In this document: one piece after another, positions 51,687 through 60,801 of the stretch
Layout: each line of letters begins with the position of its first letter
Numbering within the stretch: the first letter of the stretch is position 1
NCBI RefSeq assembly: GCF_000236705.1
Contig: NC_016599.1
Location: 248,001-312,000, forward strand
Reading direction: 5' to 3'
Source: Owenweeksia hongkongensis DSM 17368
GTDB taxonomy: Bacteria; Bacteroidota; Bacteroidia; Flavobacteriales; Schleiferiaceae
Length of the DNA: 64,000 nucleotides
Position numbers and translations under genes: made by a program
Notes under the pieces: model-generated
What the model was told of the DNA's origin: nothing
Databases searched by the model: none
Seen by the model: the letters and a program-made list of their open reading frames with translations, nothing else

Positions 51687-52712
51687 CTACATATCCTTAA
51701 GCTCCACTGATTCTAAATTAATCTCACTCACTTGGTGAAGCTTAACCTGTGTACATTCCATTAAATTTTGGTCGAACATTACCAGATTGATGCCATTGGG
51801 ATCTAGAGAACTCGTAAATTGGATACCACTTGCTCCAGTAAATATTCTGATGAATTCACAGATAAACTGAGTAGGGATGTACTCTATCTCAGTGTCATAT
51901 CTTCTCATAGGTTTTGAGAGATCTTCACTAATCTTCTTTTTCAAAAGCCTAGCCTTTAAAATCTCAGCTACATTATCTGGCTGGTAGAGGGATGGTGTTT
52001 CCGTAAAATCAACAATTCTCACAGGAGAGAAATTCTCTTTTAAATTAAATGTAGCTATACTAACTTCATCTAAATACGATGCACGTACTTCATAAAGCAC
52101 GGTTTTGGGATTATTACAAAGATATAGGTACGGAATACCTAAAGGGTTTGCCCTGCCCGCTTTAGCCAAGTTAGGTTGTGGACAATTCATTTTTTCGAAT
52201 GGATATGCTGGAAGACCACTTTGATGGTGAACCCTCGCTCTATATAAATCACGATTTGTTTTTAACTCAATCTGGCTATCTAAGAGTTTGTCCCACTTAA
52301 GTTCTTCGGTAAGATATTTAATGTCCGTCAAATATCTACGAGACCACTTCAATTCCTTTTGCAAAGCATTCCAATAATCGACATTGTCTTTTATTTCATC
52401 TATGTAGTCCACACGCTCGCCTGCATCAGAAATGCTTGTAGAGATTTGCGGCAAGACCTTATCTAATATTTTGAATGTCACATTTTCAGAAATAAAGAAG
52501 TTCCAGTTAGCCTGAATTTTAGTTTTTAAAGGTTCCCCTTTCTCAACTTTCTGGAAGTTGTTTAGGAGTTCCTGAAAGAAATCAAGTAGCTCCTCAATAG
52601 CCAAGAGGTGAACCCCTTCAGAGTCGCAAATTTTACAGTCTCCTAGTTTTGAAGAGGCTGTAATGAAGCCTTTCAATTCTTTATCAGCAAAGCAATTCGG
52701 ACAGACCTCCAT
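51687..52712 (-). CDS. RES-domain protein with N-terminal zinc ribbon
   Basis: A 341-residue protein. N-terminal CxxC pairs (C4/C7, C26/C29) form a zinc ribbon, residues 35-145 are helical, and a RES domain begins at about residue 154: NRDLYRARVH (conserved Arg), AGRANPLGIPYLYLCNNPKTVLYEVR with Glu208, and a later SSLDPNGIN segment. RES domains in toxin-antitoxin systems degrade NAD+ by phosphorolysis; the cytoplasmic location fits. No RES-Xre antitoxin is adjacent. It follows the sce7725-like gene by 2 nt, in a tight three-gene operon, so that gene pair may control or use it. Activity is inference. Confidence 0.8.
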   Translation of the reverse strand: MEVCPNCFADKELKGFITASSKLGDCKICDSEGVHLLAIEELLDFFQELLNNFQKVEKGEPLKTKIQANWNFFISENVTFKILDKVLPQISTSISDAGERVDYIDEIKDNVDYWNALQKELKWSRRYLTDIKYLTEELKWDKLLDSQIELKTNRDLYRARVHHQSGLPAYPFEKMNCPQPNLAKAGRANPLGIPYLYLCNNPKTVLYEVRASYLDEVSIATFNLKENFSPVRIVDFTETPSLYQPDNVAEILKARLLKKKISEDLSKPMRRYDTEIEYIPTQFICEFIRIFTGASGIQFTSSLDPNGINLVMFDQNLMECTQVKLHQVSEINLESVELKDM

Positions 52713-52714
52713 CT

Positions 52715-53650
52715 CTACTTTCTTCTTAAATATTGGCTAACGATTAAAAGATGATTTTTTATGGAAAGCTTTTTCACCGTTCCCAATCCAGGATAATGTT
52801 GCTCATCATAAAACTCTTCCAGCTCTTTAATAGCTGAGTTGTTTAAGCCATGGGATCTACAATAACTAACCGCTTTTTCAGCAGCTTCCGCAAATTTCCC
52901 CTGAATGTTTGCGATAGAGTCATTGGTGTCCGAAGTAAAGTGTCTTATCCAAATTTGGTCCTTTTCATTTAGATAGGTCAAATGGATAACAACAGCTCGT
53001 GGCGTACTTCCCCCTTCGGCATACTCACTAGGCAAAATTGTAAAGTCAGAAAATCCATCAAAATTTTCTTCATCAAAATAAAGATGCTCTTCAGAAAATC
53101 TATGGTTTTCTATTTCAAGAAAATCTTTATTTCTGGCCTGTTTCTCAAATAGGTCATCTAGTCGGATATAAGCTTTTCCAAAACGTCTGATAAATCTGTC
53201 TAAAGACCTGTTTCGGCCCGGGTCTTCAACAACAACGGAGGTTACGGCATCCATGCTCAATAATTGCTCAAGTCCAGAGTCATCCGAACTAACATCATTT
53301 TGACATAAAAGCAAACAGTTATTGAAAGCATACTTATCAATAAGATCAGAAATGTAGGTGGAGTTATTTCGAAAATGGAAAGCAGGCATGAAGACCGACT
53401 GATCAAGGGATGAAATATAGTCTGCGTAATATGAGTGATCACCATTCATCTCACCTACAGTAGGGTTTGCTATTACGAATACCCGCTGATTTGTTTCCCT
53501 AAAGACCTTATAAGCCAAATCAAAGTTGTTGTGACTTTTTTTTACGGGTTCAAGAATTGGCAAAACAGTATCTTGAGTTCTTCCTTCCATTGCTAGTTCT
53601 CGTAATGCAATGAGTTCAAATTGTCTTGCTCTCAGCAGCGGATAGTACAT
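52715..53650 (-). CDS. sce7725/beta-protein family protein
   Basis: A 311-residue soluble protein of the sce7725 (Beta_protein-like) family: YYPLLRARQFELIALRELA at the start, PILEPVKKS, a TIM-barrel-like pattern with VFVIANPTVGE and LLLCQNDVS, and a late LNNSAIKELEEFYDEQHYPGLGTVKKLSIKNHLLIV. The family is known from phage-related and defence-like loci, typically next to sce7726; no enzymatic role is established. Here it follows the sce7726-like gene by 3 nt and precedes the RES gene by 2 nt. Family label is from recognition of the pattern, not from a search. Confidence 0.75.
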   Translation of the reverse strand: MYYPLLRARQFELIALRELAMEGRTQDTVLPILEPVKKSHNNFDLAYKVFRETNQRVFVIANPTVGEMNGDHSYYADYISSLDQSVFMPAFHFRNNSTYISDLIDKYAFNNCLLLCQNDVSSDDSGLEQLLSMDAVTSVVVEDPGRNRSLDRFIRRFGKAYIRLDDLFEKQARNKDFLEIENHRFSEEHLYFDEENFDGFSDFTILPSEYAEGGSTPRAVVIHLTYLNEKDQIWIRHFTSDTNDSIANIQGKFAEAAEKAVSYCRSHGLNNSAIKELEEFYDEQHYPGLGTVKKLSIKNHLLIVSQYLRRK

Positions 53651-53653
53651 TGG

Positions 53654-54523
53654 TTAAGTATTTAGTGGCGACTTGAGTTTAAGCATCATCTCTTTCTTTT
53701 CAGATTTCTTCATTCTTAATGCCAAGCTCAATTGGTTGAATTCTTTATAGTAGCGAGTGGATAGGGTGTTTTCTAATTGTCTTTTTTTCATCTCACCGAT
53801 GAAAAGAAGGTTAAGTTTATCGTTTGGGATTTTATGAATCAACTCGGAACATTTGTTAAATTGATTGAAACTAGTCATTTTAGGTAAAATTCCGTAAAAC
53901 TTTTTCACGATGGATTTATACTCATGCGTATGAAGGATATGCATGATAACTGCTGGATCTACTTCGGGGTTAGGGGGAGCAGAAGTGATTTTCTCAAATT
54001 TATTTTCACCCCCAGAATTGAAAGTAATTAAGCCTACATCGACAGAATAACTTTTATAGAGGTTCAACTTTGATTTAGGAATTATTAAGTAAATCTCATT
54101 AAAAGCCTTTTGATAATTTTTCAGTTGCAACTTTAGCCGATTGGCAGAATCGTACTCTGTTTTAATCTCAAATGCTCGGGAGGAACCGTTGAACATGACC
54201 AAATCGGCTATTGCATTTCCTACACGATACTCGCTAAACACCTTGGAGTTTGTTTGGCCGACCTCTTTTATCAGCCATTCATTGAGTATCGAATTTTTAA
54301 AGATATATTCATTTTGATAATGAGTCTCCATTACTTTGTAAACGTACTTCAGGTAATCCAAATAAGTTGCCTGCGTTGAACCCCTCCAGTCTTTATCATA
54401 GCGATCCACCTTATGATGAATTGAGCTGAAATCGTTTCGTAACCAAGACTCCACATGACTTCGGGAAAACAAGGAGGAATAATCACGTAGTTGATTTTGG
54501 CTATATGGATTTTTTAAGGACAT
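53654..54523 (-). CDS. sce7726 family protein, PD-(D/E)XK nuclease-like
   Basis: A 289-residue soluble protein. The core NAIADLVMFNGSSRAFEIKTE has D107 and E119-x-K121, preceded by E98, which fits the active site of PD-(D/E)XK nucleases (ExK), and SANRLKLQLKNYQKAFNEIYLI follows as in such folds. sce7726 is normally next to sce7725; here the pair is followed by a RES gene. A DNA- or RNA-cutting role is likely for the fold but unproven. First gene of the operon, starting 125 bp upstream of the DUF4249 gene region on the other side. Confidence 0.8.
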   Translation of the reverse strand: MSLKNPYSQNQLRDYSSLFSRSHVESWLRNDFSSIHHKVDRYDKDWRGSTQATYLDYLKYVYKVMETHYQNEYIFKNSILNEWLIKEVGQTNSKVFSEYRVGNAIADLVMFNGSSRAFEIKTEYDSANRLKLQLKNYQKAFNEIYLIIPKSKLNLYKSYSVDVGLITFNSGGENKFEKITSAPPNPEVDPAVIMHILHTHEYKSIVKKFYGILPKMTSFNQFNKCSELIHKIPNDKLNLLFIGEMKKRQLENTLSTRYYKEFNQLSLALRMKKSEKKEMMLKLKSPLNT

Positions 54524-54597
54524 GCCGCAAAGTTAGAAGTTTTGTATAGAGAGCTACTGCAAACAAGGTATTATAAAATCTCCAATCTATAAAAAAG

Positions 54598-54632
54598 ACG
54601 CGAAGCCGACCCCTCCGGTCAACTTCGCATTA
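54598..54632 (-). terminator. Terminator of the TonB receptor/DUF4249 operon
   Basis: Minus strand GCGAAGTTGACC GGAGG GGTCGGCTTCGC (one G-T pair) followed by GTCTTTTTT, 27 bp after the DUF4249 stop. Confidence 0.88.
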
Positions 54633-54655
54633 TTCTCAAAGACCAAGCTTTATTG

Positions 54656-55498
54656 TTACTCCTGTACAACTACTTCTCCCGAAATGTTGTATGAACTTGC
54701 CTGAAACCATCCCAAGCCACCTTCAATATTTGATGGAACATTGGCTGGTGTTTTTCCAAAAAGACCACCCTGCATAGGTGTTTCCGAAAGTGCTATTAAA
54801 TACTTATAGGTTTCTTCACTAATGCTGATGAGTTGTAGTGTAACCACATCACCCATTTGTGGTTTTTCATCGTCTTCCAAAGTTTCCGCCCAGGTGTAAA
54901 GGCGAGCTTCCAGCTCTTCACCGGCCTCAAACATAAGATCATCGAAAGCTATAATATCAGAGGCTGTGGTCATCTGTTTTACACCATTTATAAAAATCTC
55001 AGCTTTGTAATAGTTGTCCTCTTCCTGGTATTTTTTAATAGTAGCCAACAAATGATAACCAGCGTCAAGATATGGGTCTGTTACATCAGCTTTTATCACG
55101 TTCACATTGTTTCCCGAAACGGTATCATTCATGGTAGACTCAGCTGAAAGACTTCCTCCTTCATATTGCACATCCAGCGTGTAGGTTTTACCAACTTCGC
55201 CTACAAAATCGGTAGGAGGCAGGTACAGCCCGTCATTACCTGAAGCAGTGAAAAGGATGAGATTACCACGGTTATCTCTTACGCTTACTTGCGCATCAAT
55301 TATGGTTTCAGGTTCATCTGAAGACAAGTAGCCTTTAGTGTAAGCAAGTTTTATGAAACTTTCCCCAGCACGGTTTGAAATCAGGCCATCTACGGCAACT
55401 TTACTTTCAGGCTCATTTAGTTTTAAATCTACCACCTTGGTACAGGATGATAATAGAATAACAAAGGCGGATATTAATAATATGGATAAATTTTTCAT
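54656..55498 (-). CDS. DUF4249 lipoprotein (TonB-receptor partner)
   Basis: A 280-residue lipoprotein (lipobox LLSSCTK). The DUF4249 pattern covers the mature part (VDLKLNEPESKVAVDGLISNRAGESFIKL, PPTDFVGEVGKTYTLDVQYEGGSLSAEST). The family is regularly found beside SusC/FecA-like TonB-dependent receptors in Bacteroidota and is thought to be their surface partner. It follows the receptor stop by 4 bp. It probably binds the ligand or caps the receptor. The strong terminator ends the operon. Confidence 0.88.
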   Translation of the reverse strand: MKNLSILLISAFVILLSSCTKVVDLKLNEPESKVAVDGLISNRAGESFIKLAYTKGYLSSDEPETIIDAQVSVRDNRGNLILFTASGNDGLYLPPTDFVGEVGKTYTLDVQYEGGSLSAESTMNDTVSGNNVNVIKADVTDPYLDAGYHLLATIKKYQEEDNYYKAEIFINGVKQMTTASDIIAFDDLMFEAGEELEARLYTWAETLEDDEKPQMGDVVTLQLISISEETYKYLIALSETPMQGGLFGKTPANVPSNIEGGLGWFQASSYNISGEVVVQE

Positions 55499-55502
55499 GG
55501 TG

Positions 55503-57830
55503 TTAAAATTTAAAGTTTAGGGTGATAGCAGGAACCATAGTTCCTACCAATGAGGTTTGTACTGCTTCGGTTTGTCTTGGGTTGTCCGCATTTTGGCGCA
55601 CCTGAATGCTGAATGGGTTTTGACGAGCGTATAGGTTGTAGATGGAGAAATTCCAACTGTATTCCCACTTGCGGCCCGGCTTTTTCTTTCCATCTAGTGT
55701 GAAGGAAACATCGAGGCGGTGAGAGTCGGGAAGGCGATATCCATTCTTTTCATCATATACTGGAACCACTACACCGTCAAATTCATAGGAAGAAGTGGGC
55801 AGACTTATTGGCGCTCCACTGGAATAGGTCCAGGCTGCACCAAATTGTAGTCTGGGTTTTACCTGATAAGACGAAACAATATTGATAGCGTGCGGGCGAT
55901 CCTGAGTTGGCAAGTAAGCTTTGCCATCGTTAATACCTTCAATAGTGCGCTCGGTGTGTGAAAGTGTGTAGCTAATCCAACCTGTAAATTTCCCCTGAGT
56001 TTTCTTTAGCATCAATTCTAATCCATAGGCTTGTCCATCACCAGAAAGGACTTCATTTTCAAGGTGCTCGTTGAGAATCAAATTTGCATTGTCTTTAAAA
56101 TCAATTTGATTTTGCATGTATTTATAGTACACCTCTGCCGAAAACTCGTAGCTGTTGTCGTTAAAGTTTTTGAAGTACCCTAGAGCAATCTGATCCGCAA
56201 TTTGAGGCTTGATGTTTTCCGAAGCAGGAAAGTAAATGTCAAGTGGTGTTCCCGTGGTAGAATTTGAAGCCAGCTGCAAATACTGCATCATTCGGTTGTA
56301 CGACATTTTGATAGAGCTTGAAGTGCCCAACATATGGCGCATGCTCAGTCTTGATTCAAAACCGCCTTGAGTTCCGTGAAACTCCCCAGCATCATATTCT
56401 GTGCTTGATAGTGGCTCATTGGTACTATTCTGATAGCGATTTACCGTGCCACCAATATTTTGAAACATAGAATAGCGCAGGCCGGCATCAATGGTAAACT
56501 CATCATTCACTTTTATGGTAGAGCTCAGGTAGGCAGATGATTCAAGTGCTCGCTGTGTTTCCAGGTCAAAAGATGTTTCTACATCACTGCCGGTAATGCT
56601 GATGTTGCCCGGGTGAATAGTGTGATAGATAGAAGCCCCACCTATTTTGAAGGAGTATCTTGAATTGGCCAGATAGGTGAAATCAGCTTTTAGTGTTTCA
56701 TCATTGATTCTGGCTTTCCATTCCAAATCTGAACTTCCTGTAGAGTTTACTGCCAAAGTATAGTTGAAATCGCTGTAAAGAGCGGAGATATCAGCAATCA
56801 ACTTATCAGAAAAGGAGTGTTTCCAGTTTGCAGTAGCGGTTCGGTTTCCCCAATTCCAACTTAACTGTTCCTTATTTTTAAGAACATCATCACCGTAATA
56901 ACCTGACAGTGTAACAACGTCCTTTTCACCAAGTCTGAAATTCAGTCTCCCATTGAGGTCATAAAAATACATTACGCTGTTTTTCAGATCTTCTCTTTTA
57001 CTCATTCTAGTGAATACATCTGCGTAAGTTCTGCGGCCAGCTACCAGAAAAGAGCTTTTTCCTTTTTGAATAGGGCCTTCCAAACTAAGTCGGCTGGCTA
57101 TAAGCCCTAAGCCTCCATTTCCATGTAACTTTTCATTGTCGCCATTTCTTTGGGTTATGTCAAGAAGGGAGGCAGATCTTCCACCGTATTGTGCAGGAAC
57201 GCCTCCCTTATAGAGCTCTGCTTCTTTTATTACATCGGCATTAAAAACCGAAAAGAAGCCCATTAAGTGACTTGGGCTGTAAACTGTGGCGCCATCCAGC
57301 AGCACCAAATTTTGGTCAGCTGAACCACCGCGAACAAAATAACCAGTGGTTCCTTCGCCACCAGATTGCACACCCGGCAACGCTTGAATCGCTTTAAGTA
57401 CATCCACCTCACCCATAAAAGCGGGTATTTCCTTAATGGTTTTTATGCTAAGTACTTCGCTACTCATTTTCATGTCCTCCACATTGGCGGCCTTTGCCTG
57501 ATCAGTTACGGTAACCTCCGTAAGCGTAGTAGAAGAGGAGGTTAGTTTTACATCCAGAGTGCTGTTTCCTGAAGTCTGAATCTCTATTGTTTTGGTTTCG
57601 TAACCAATAAAACTTACTTGAAGCTGATATTTACCTTTAGGTAAACTCAAAGAATAAAACCCGTTTAAATCGGTGGTGGCACCAATTTTCACTTCAGGTG
57701 CATACACGGTGGCACCTATCAAGGTTTCACCAGTTACGGCATCTCTAACGTGTCCGCTCAGTGTAGCTTTTTCTTCGGCTTGAGCTAAAGAAATCAGCAG
57801 GCTAAGAATAAGAGTAAATACTTTTTTCAT
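55503..57830 (-). CDS. TonB-dependent outer-membrane receptor with carboxypeptidase-regulatory-like N-domain
   Basis: A 775-residue receptor starting at the ATG at 57830 (MKKVFTLILSLLISLAQA, signal). Residues about 22-105 are a CarboxypepD_reg-like domain (ATLSGHVRDAVTGETLIGATVY, GKYQLQVSFIGYETKTIEI); 120-230 the plug (GGEGTTGYFVRGGSADQNLVLLDGATVYSP); the rest is a 22-strand barrel ending in ITLNFKF. It imports an unknown substrate with TonB energy. It is 4 bp upstream of DUF4249, with operators and a TAGCTTTG box upstream, so the pair is a regulated uptake operon. Longer upstream frame is not needed. Confidence 0.93.
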   Translation of the reverse strand: MKKVFTLILSLLISLAQAEEKATLSGHVRDAVTGETLIGATVYAPEVKIGATTDLNGFYSLSLPKGKYQLQVSFIGYETKTIEIQTSGNSTLDVKLTSSSTTLTEVTVTDQAKAANVEDMKMSSEVLSIKTIKEIPAFMGEVDVLKAIQALPGVQSGGEGTTGYFVRGGSADQNLVLLDGATVYSPSHLMGFFSVFNADVIKEAELYKGGVPAQYGGRSASLLDITQRNGDNEKLHGNGGLGLIASRLSLEGPIQKGKSSFLVAGRRTYADVFTRMSKREDLKNSVMYFYDLNGRLNFRLGEKDVVTLSGYYGDDVLKNKEQLSWNWGNRTATANWKHSFSDKLIADISALYSDFNYTLAVNSTGSSDLEWKARINDETLKADFTYLANSRYSFKIGGASIYHTIHPGNISITGSDVETSFDLETQRALESSAYLSSTIKVNDEFTIDAGLRYSMFQNIGGTVNRYQNSTNEPLSSTEYDAGEFHGTQGGFESRLSMRHMLGTSSSIKMSYNRMMQYLQLASNSTTGTPLDIYFPASENIKPQIADQIALGYFKNFNDNSYEFSAEVYYKYMQNQIDFKDNANLILNEHLENEVLSGDGQAYGLELMLKKTQGKFTGWISYTLSHTERTIEGINDGKAYLPTQDRPHAINIVSSYQVKPRLQFGAAWTYSSGAPISLPTSSYEFDGVVVPVYDEKNGYRLPDSHRLDVSFTLDGKKKPGRKWEYSWNFSIYNLYARQNPFSIQVRQNADNPRQTEAVQTSLVGTMVPAITLNFKF

Positions 57831-57916
57831 TGTATTGGTTTTTGGTGTTGATGATGAGAGTTTTTGCTTTTGTCTCATTTGCTGGGGCAAAGCTATTGGT
57901 GGGTTGAGGCTAAGAA

Positions 57917-57959
57917 GTCCTGCATTTCACGTAATAGGTTCGGGATTATAAATAGGGAC
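57917..57959 (-). promoter_or_regulatory. Operator 5 (double site) upstream of the TonB receptor
   Basis: Proximal half-site GTCC (57917-57920) is 25 nt from CAAA (57888-57891), part of the TAGCTTTG -7 box. 21 bp further, GTTC (57938) - GGG - ATTA - 7 nt - GGAC (to 57959) is a full site of the same 22-bp frame as operators 1-4. Confidence 0.78.
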
Positions 57960-57974
57960 AAACCCGCTTGTTAA

Positions 57975-58955
57975 TTATGCTTTAGCGTAAGGTTGGATTT
58001 GAAGGATTCTGTTTTTAAAGTTGATAGTAACAATACCAGATGCCATTAAATCGTAGCCAATCAGGCCGTCTACATTAATACCATGCGATCTCAACTTTTT
58101 GAAGTCGGTGGTGAGTGTGGTTACCTTTTTAAGGTTTAAACCAATTTTGATGTTTTCCAACTGGCGGATTTCGATTCCGGATTTGGAGCCATCCGTGCTC
58201 AAAAGGCTTTGGCTAGAAATCAGGCTTGTATAAATCTTGTCACGATTCACTAGATTTTTGTCTAGCAGCAGCGTTTCCGAGCCCGTGTCAAAAGCTATTC
58301 GGTACGATTTATTATTGATTTCAGCCTGTAGCTCAATGAATGCTCCGCTGTATTTAAAAGGCATGGAGATTTGATTTGATTTGTATTTCGGAGTATTGGC
58401 GTAAAGCCTGTTTCCCTCTTTATCGGTTTTATAGATTTTAAGAATATGCTTGTGCAAATCGATTTCCAACTCAACCCCTCTGAATAAATCCACACCTAAA
58501 AGGCCAAGGATTTTCACGTTTCTCTTTTTTTCAATGTGACTGAGGTCAATCACATCAGCAGTCTGCTGCTTAAAAGCTACTTTGCCCAGTTTCAAATTGC
58601 GTACATACAGAATATGTGCATCATGAAGCTGACCGTTTACGCCTGTTACTTTCCGAGTTGGGTCGAGTTGATAATCCTCAAAGTGAGCTTCATTAAGCAC
58701 CAATCCTGGCGCTCCGGTATCAAAAATGAAATAGCCACTTTCTCCACGCACTTCTCCTTTTATTAAAATGAGCTTGTTGAGTTTGTAAAGCGGTATTTGT
58801 AGTGGGCTGATACTTGTGTCAACAGAGCTTCCTTCTGTCCAGTAAATTTCACTTTGTACTCCACAACTAGTGAAAAGCAGGCCGCCAAAGTATAAACCAA
58901 GTATCATTGGGAAATACTTTTTGAATGTTTTGGTTTGGTTGAATTGATTCTTCAT
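57975..58955 (-). CDS. Aspartyl protease (retropepsin-like) lipoprotein
   Basis: A 326-residue lipoprotein starting at the ATG at 58955 (lipobox FTSCGVQ). It contains two aspartic-protease motifs, DTG at 79-81 (FIFDTGAPGLVL) and DTG at 223-225 (AFDTGSETLLLD), like gag-polyprotein-type or pepsin-like double-lobed proteins (PF13650). They may cut peptides or only bind them at the cell surface. The gene is alone, downstream of no other; operator 5 of the TonB gene lies just after its stop. Confidence 0.85.
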   Translation of the reverse strand: MKNQFNQTKTFKKYFPMILGLYFGGLLFTSCGVQSEIYWTEGSSVDTSISPLQIPLYKLNKLILIKGEVRGESGYFIFDTGAPGLVLNEAHFEDYQLDPTRKVTGVNGQLHDAHILYVRNLKLGKVAFKQQTADVIDLSHIEKKRNVKILGLLGVDLFRGVELEIDLHKHILKIYKTDKEGNRLYANTPKYKSNQISMPFKYSGAFIELQAEINNKSYRIAFDTGSETLLLDKNLVNRDKIYTSLISSQSLLSTDGSKSGIEIRQLENIKIGLNLKKVTTLTTDFKKLRSHGINVDGLIGYDLMASGIVTINFKNRILQIQPYAKA

Positions 58956-59197
58956 GCTATTCGTTTTTTGGTGAGGCAAAAGTCATTTGGGAGAAATCCG
59001 TCTGCTGGTTTCAAAAGCAGTTTGATTGGTTCGAAAAGGATTATTCCATGATGAGCTTTACCCCAGTTAAATCGTTGGAGCAAAAGAAGCTTGAAGCAGA
59101 AGCCTACAGGTTCGGGATTCGGTTTAGGAGGTATGGAATTACATATTAATACCTATTGCCAAACTACATTGCGAATGGATGGGTAATGGTAAAAATG

Positions 59198-59232
59198 ACG
59201 AACCCCTCTACATAGATAGAAGGGTTCGTTTT
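59198..59232 (-). terminator. Hairpin terminator after the DUF4386 pair
   Basis: ACGAACCCTTCTA TCTATG TAGAGGGGTTCGT on the minus strand (one G-T pair), followed by CATTTTT; the other strand also ends in TTTT. 29 bp after the stop at 59261. Confidence 0.8.
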
Positions 59233-59260
59233 AAAGGGGCAATACAATCCGTTGATTGGT

Positions 59261-59941
59261 TTAAGATGCTGCTGTACGTTTTTTACCGCGTACCAGTAGC
59301 CAAACAGCAAACCCTAATTCGCCAACCGTCATAGGGATGCTTAGAATCATTTCCAAATTGGCAGCCAAGCTCTCTAAGCTTTGGAATTGCTTGAGTGTGC
59401 ATACGAGGGAATAACTAAACCCGGCAACGATTAAAAGAACTCCCCAAAATCGAAGCTTAGATTTTAGAGCCAGATAGCCAAGGCCGATCAGGTGAAAACC
59501 GAATACAATCAGTCCTAGAGTCCAGATGTTTTCAAAGCTTTGAATATGTTCCATCACTATTTGAGCAGTGCCTTCACTGGTTTCTTCAAGTAGCTTACAG
59601 ATGGTCATCAGCTGTCCTATGGCCATTCCAAGAATGATGGAGTAGATAATTCTTATCCATGCTGTGAGTGCAGAAATTGATTTGTTTACACTTTTAAAAA
59701 AGTAATATAAAGCCCAAGCCACGATTACATCAAGAACTAAGATTAGACACCATCCAAGAATCTCTGCCTGGAAAAGTCCTTTTGAAATTATGAGATTCTG
59801 TAAAGTGGTGTTGGCATCATCCAGCAGTACAATTTTTGAATGTGCATACCCGAATGAAAAACCTGCGGTTATCGCCATTAGCAGGAGTGAGGCACCTGCT
59901 ATGATGGCAAATCTGCTTAAGGATGTGTTAGTTGCTTTCAT
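59261..59941 (-). CDS. DUF4386 membrane protein (second copy)
   Basis: A 226-residue protein with six helices and DUF4386 features (LSRFAIIAGASLLLMAITAGFSFGYAH, SALTAWIRIIYSIILGMAIGQLMTICKLLEE, NIWTLGLIVFGFHLIGLGYLALKS, RFWGVLLIVAGFSYSLVCTL). It begins 2 bp after the stop of the next DUF4386 gene, so the pair is co-translated. The paralogue at 49012 shares the fold but is clearly diverged. Function unknown. Ends at the terminator hairpin 59198-59232. Confidence 0.88.
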   Translation of the reverse strand: MKATNTSLSRFAIIAGASLLLMAITAGFSFGYAHSKIVLLDDANTTLQNLIISKGLFQAEILGWCLILVLDVIVAWALYYFFKSVNKSISALTAWIRIIYSIILGMAIGQLMTICKLLEETSEGTAQIVMEHIQSFENIWTLGLIVFGFHLIGLGYLALKSKLRFWGVLLIVAGFSYSLVCTLKQFQSLESLAANLEMILSIPMTVGELGFAVWLLVRGKKRTAAS

Positions 59942-59943
59942 AA

Positions 59944-60639
59944 TTATATTGCCAATTGAGGAGTTGATGACTTTTTAAACCTTAGTCCCTTGATAAGAAG
60001 AAAAAGTGTCAGTGAAAACTCTCCAATTACACCTCCGCTTATAACTAGCATTTCGAACAAGCTTTGGTAATCCTTATAATTTGAAAGAAATAACTGTGCG
60101 CCACTATCCATTAGATAGGCTATGCCAGCAATTTGCAGTAACACCCCAATTATCTGAGGAAAACTAGCGGAACGGAAGATCAGTAATCCAAGCAGTAGAA
60201 GATGAGCTCCAAAAAACAAGAGTCCAATATTCCATACCATGTTGAACTGAGCGAGCAACCTTTCGACATCTCCTGCTAAATCTTGTGGAGAATTTGCAGC
60301 AAGGCTTGCTATCTCAAACAGGCTAAATAGTGCTATTGCGAAAATGGCTCCGTTGATTAACCTAAGGATAGACGATGTGGTAGCCAGTCGTTCACTCTCA
60401 TTTTTTAGCAATCTATACAAAGGAAAGGCGAGTATGATGTCTACAATAACCATTATAGAAAAGGCAATCAGGCCCATTTGAAACTGTGAAAACTGATTAA
60501 TAATATTTATAGAAGTTAATAGTGCATGTCCATCTACCACCATGCTTTCGAGGGTGTAGAAATTGGCGAAAAAGCCAGAGATAAAAATGATTAGATATCC
60601 TAGCCCGGTAAGTCGGGCAGTGGTTTTAAGTGATTTCAT
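59944..60639 (-). CDS. DUF4386 membrane protein (third copy)
   Basis: A 231-residue protein starting at the ATG at 60639 (MKSLKTTARLTGLGYLIIF); the longer frame upstream was rejected because the extra residues are not family-like. Six helices: for example MVVDGHALLTSINIINQFSQFQ, IVDIILAFPLYRLLK, ASILRLINGAIFAIALFSLFE, FNMVWNIGLLFFGAHLLLLGLLIF. It is the first gene of the pair with 59261. It lies between an NADPH-type oxidoreductase and the second copy, near the fusion regulator at 62143. Function unknown. Confidence 0.88.
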   Translation of the reverse strand: MKSLKTTARLTGLGYLIIFISGFFANFYTLESMVVDGHALLTSINIINQFSQFQMGLIAFSIMVIVDIILAFPLYRLLKNESERLATTSSILRLINGAIFAIALFSLFEIASLAANSPQDLAGDVERLLAQFNMVWNIGLLFFGAHLLLLGLLIFRSASFPQIIGVLLQIAGIAYLMDSGAQLFLSNYKDYQSLFEMLVISGGVIGEFSLTLFLLIKGLRFKKSSTPQLAI

Positions 60640-60801
60640 AATTGAGATATTTAAAAAGAAGTTGTATTTAAAAAATGAAGTGGCTGAGCAAGAAAGAGCG
60701 AGAGCAAGGCTTGTGAAGTTTTGAAAACCAAGGAGTTTACTGTCGTAAATGGATGTTTTCAAAACAAACATAACGAAGCTATCGTACTTTATGGACAGAC
60801 A

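Noticed and set aside
59008-59131. Further operator-like sequences upstream of the aspartyl protease (GTTC at 59029 and 59110)
   Set aside because: They lack the exact 22-bp GTYC-N3-ATTA-N7-GGAC form and the 25-nt distance to CAAA (58977-58980), so they were not counted with the six.
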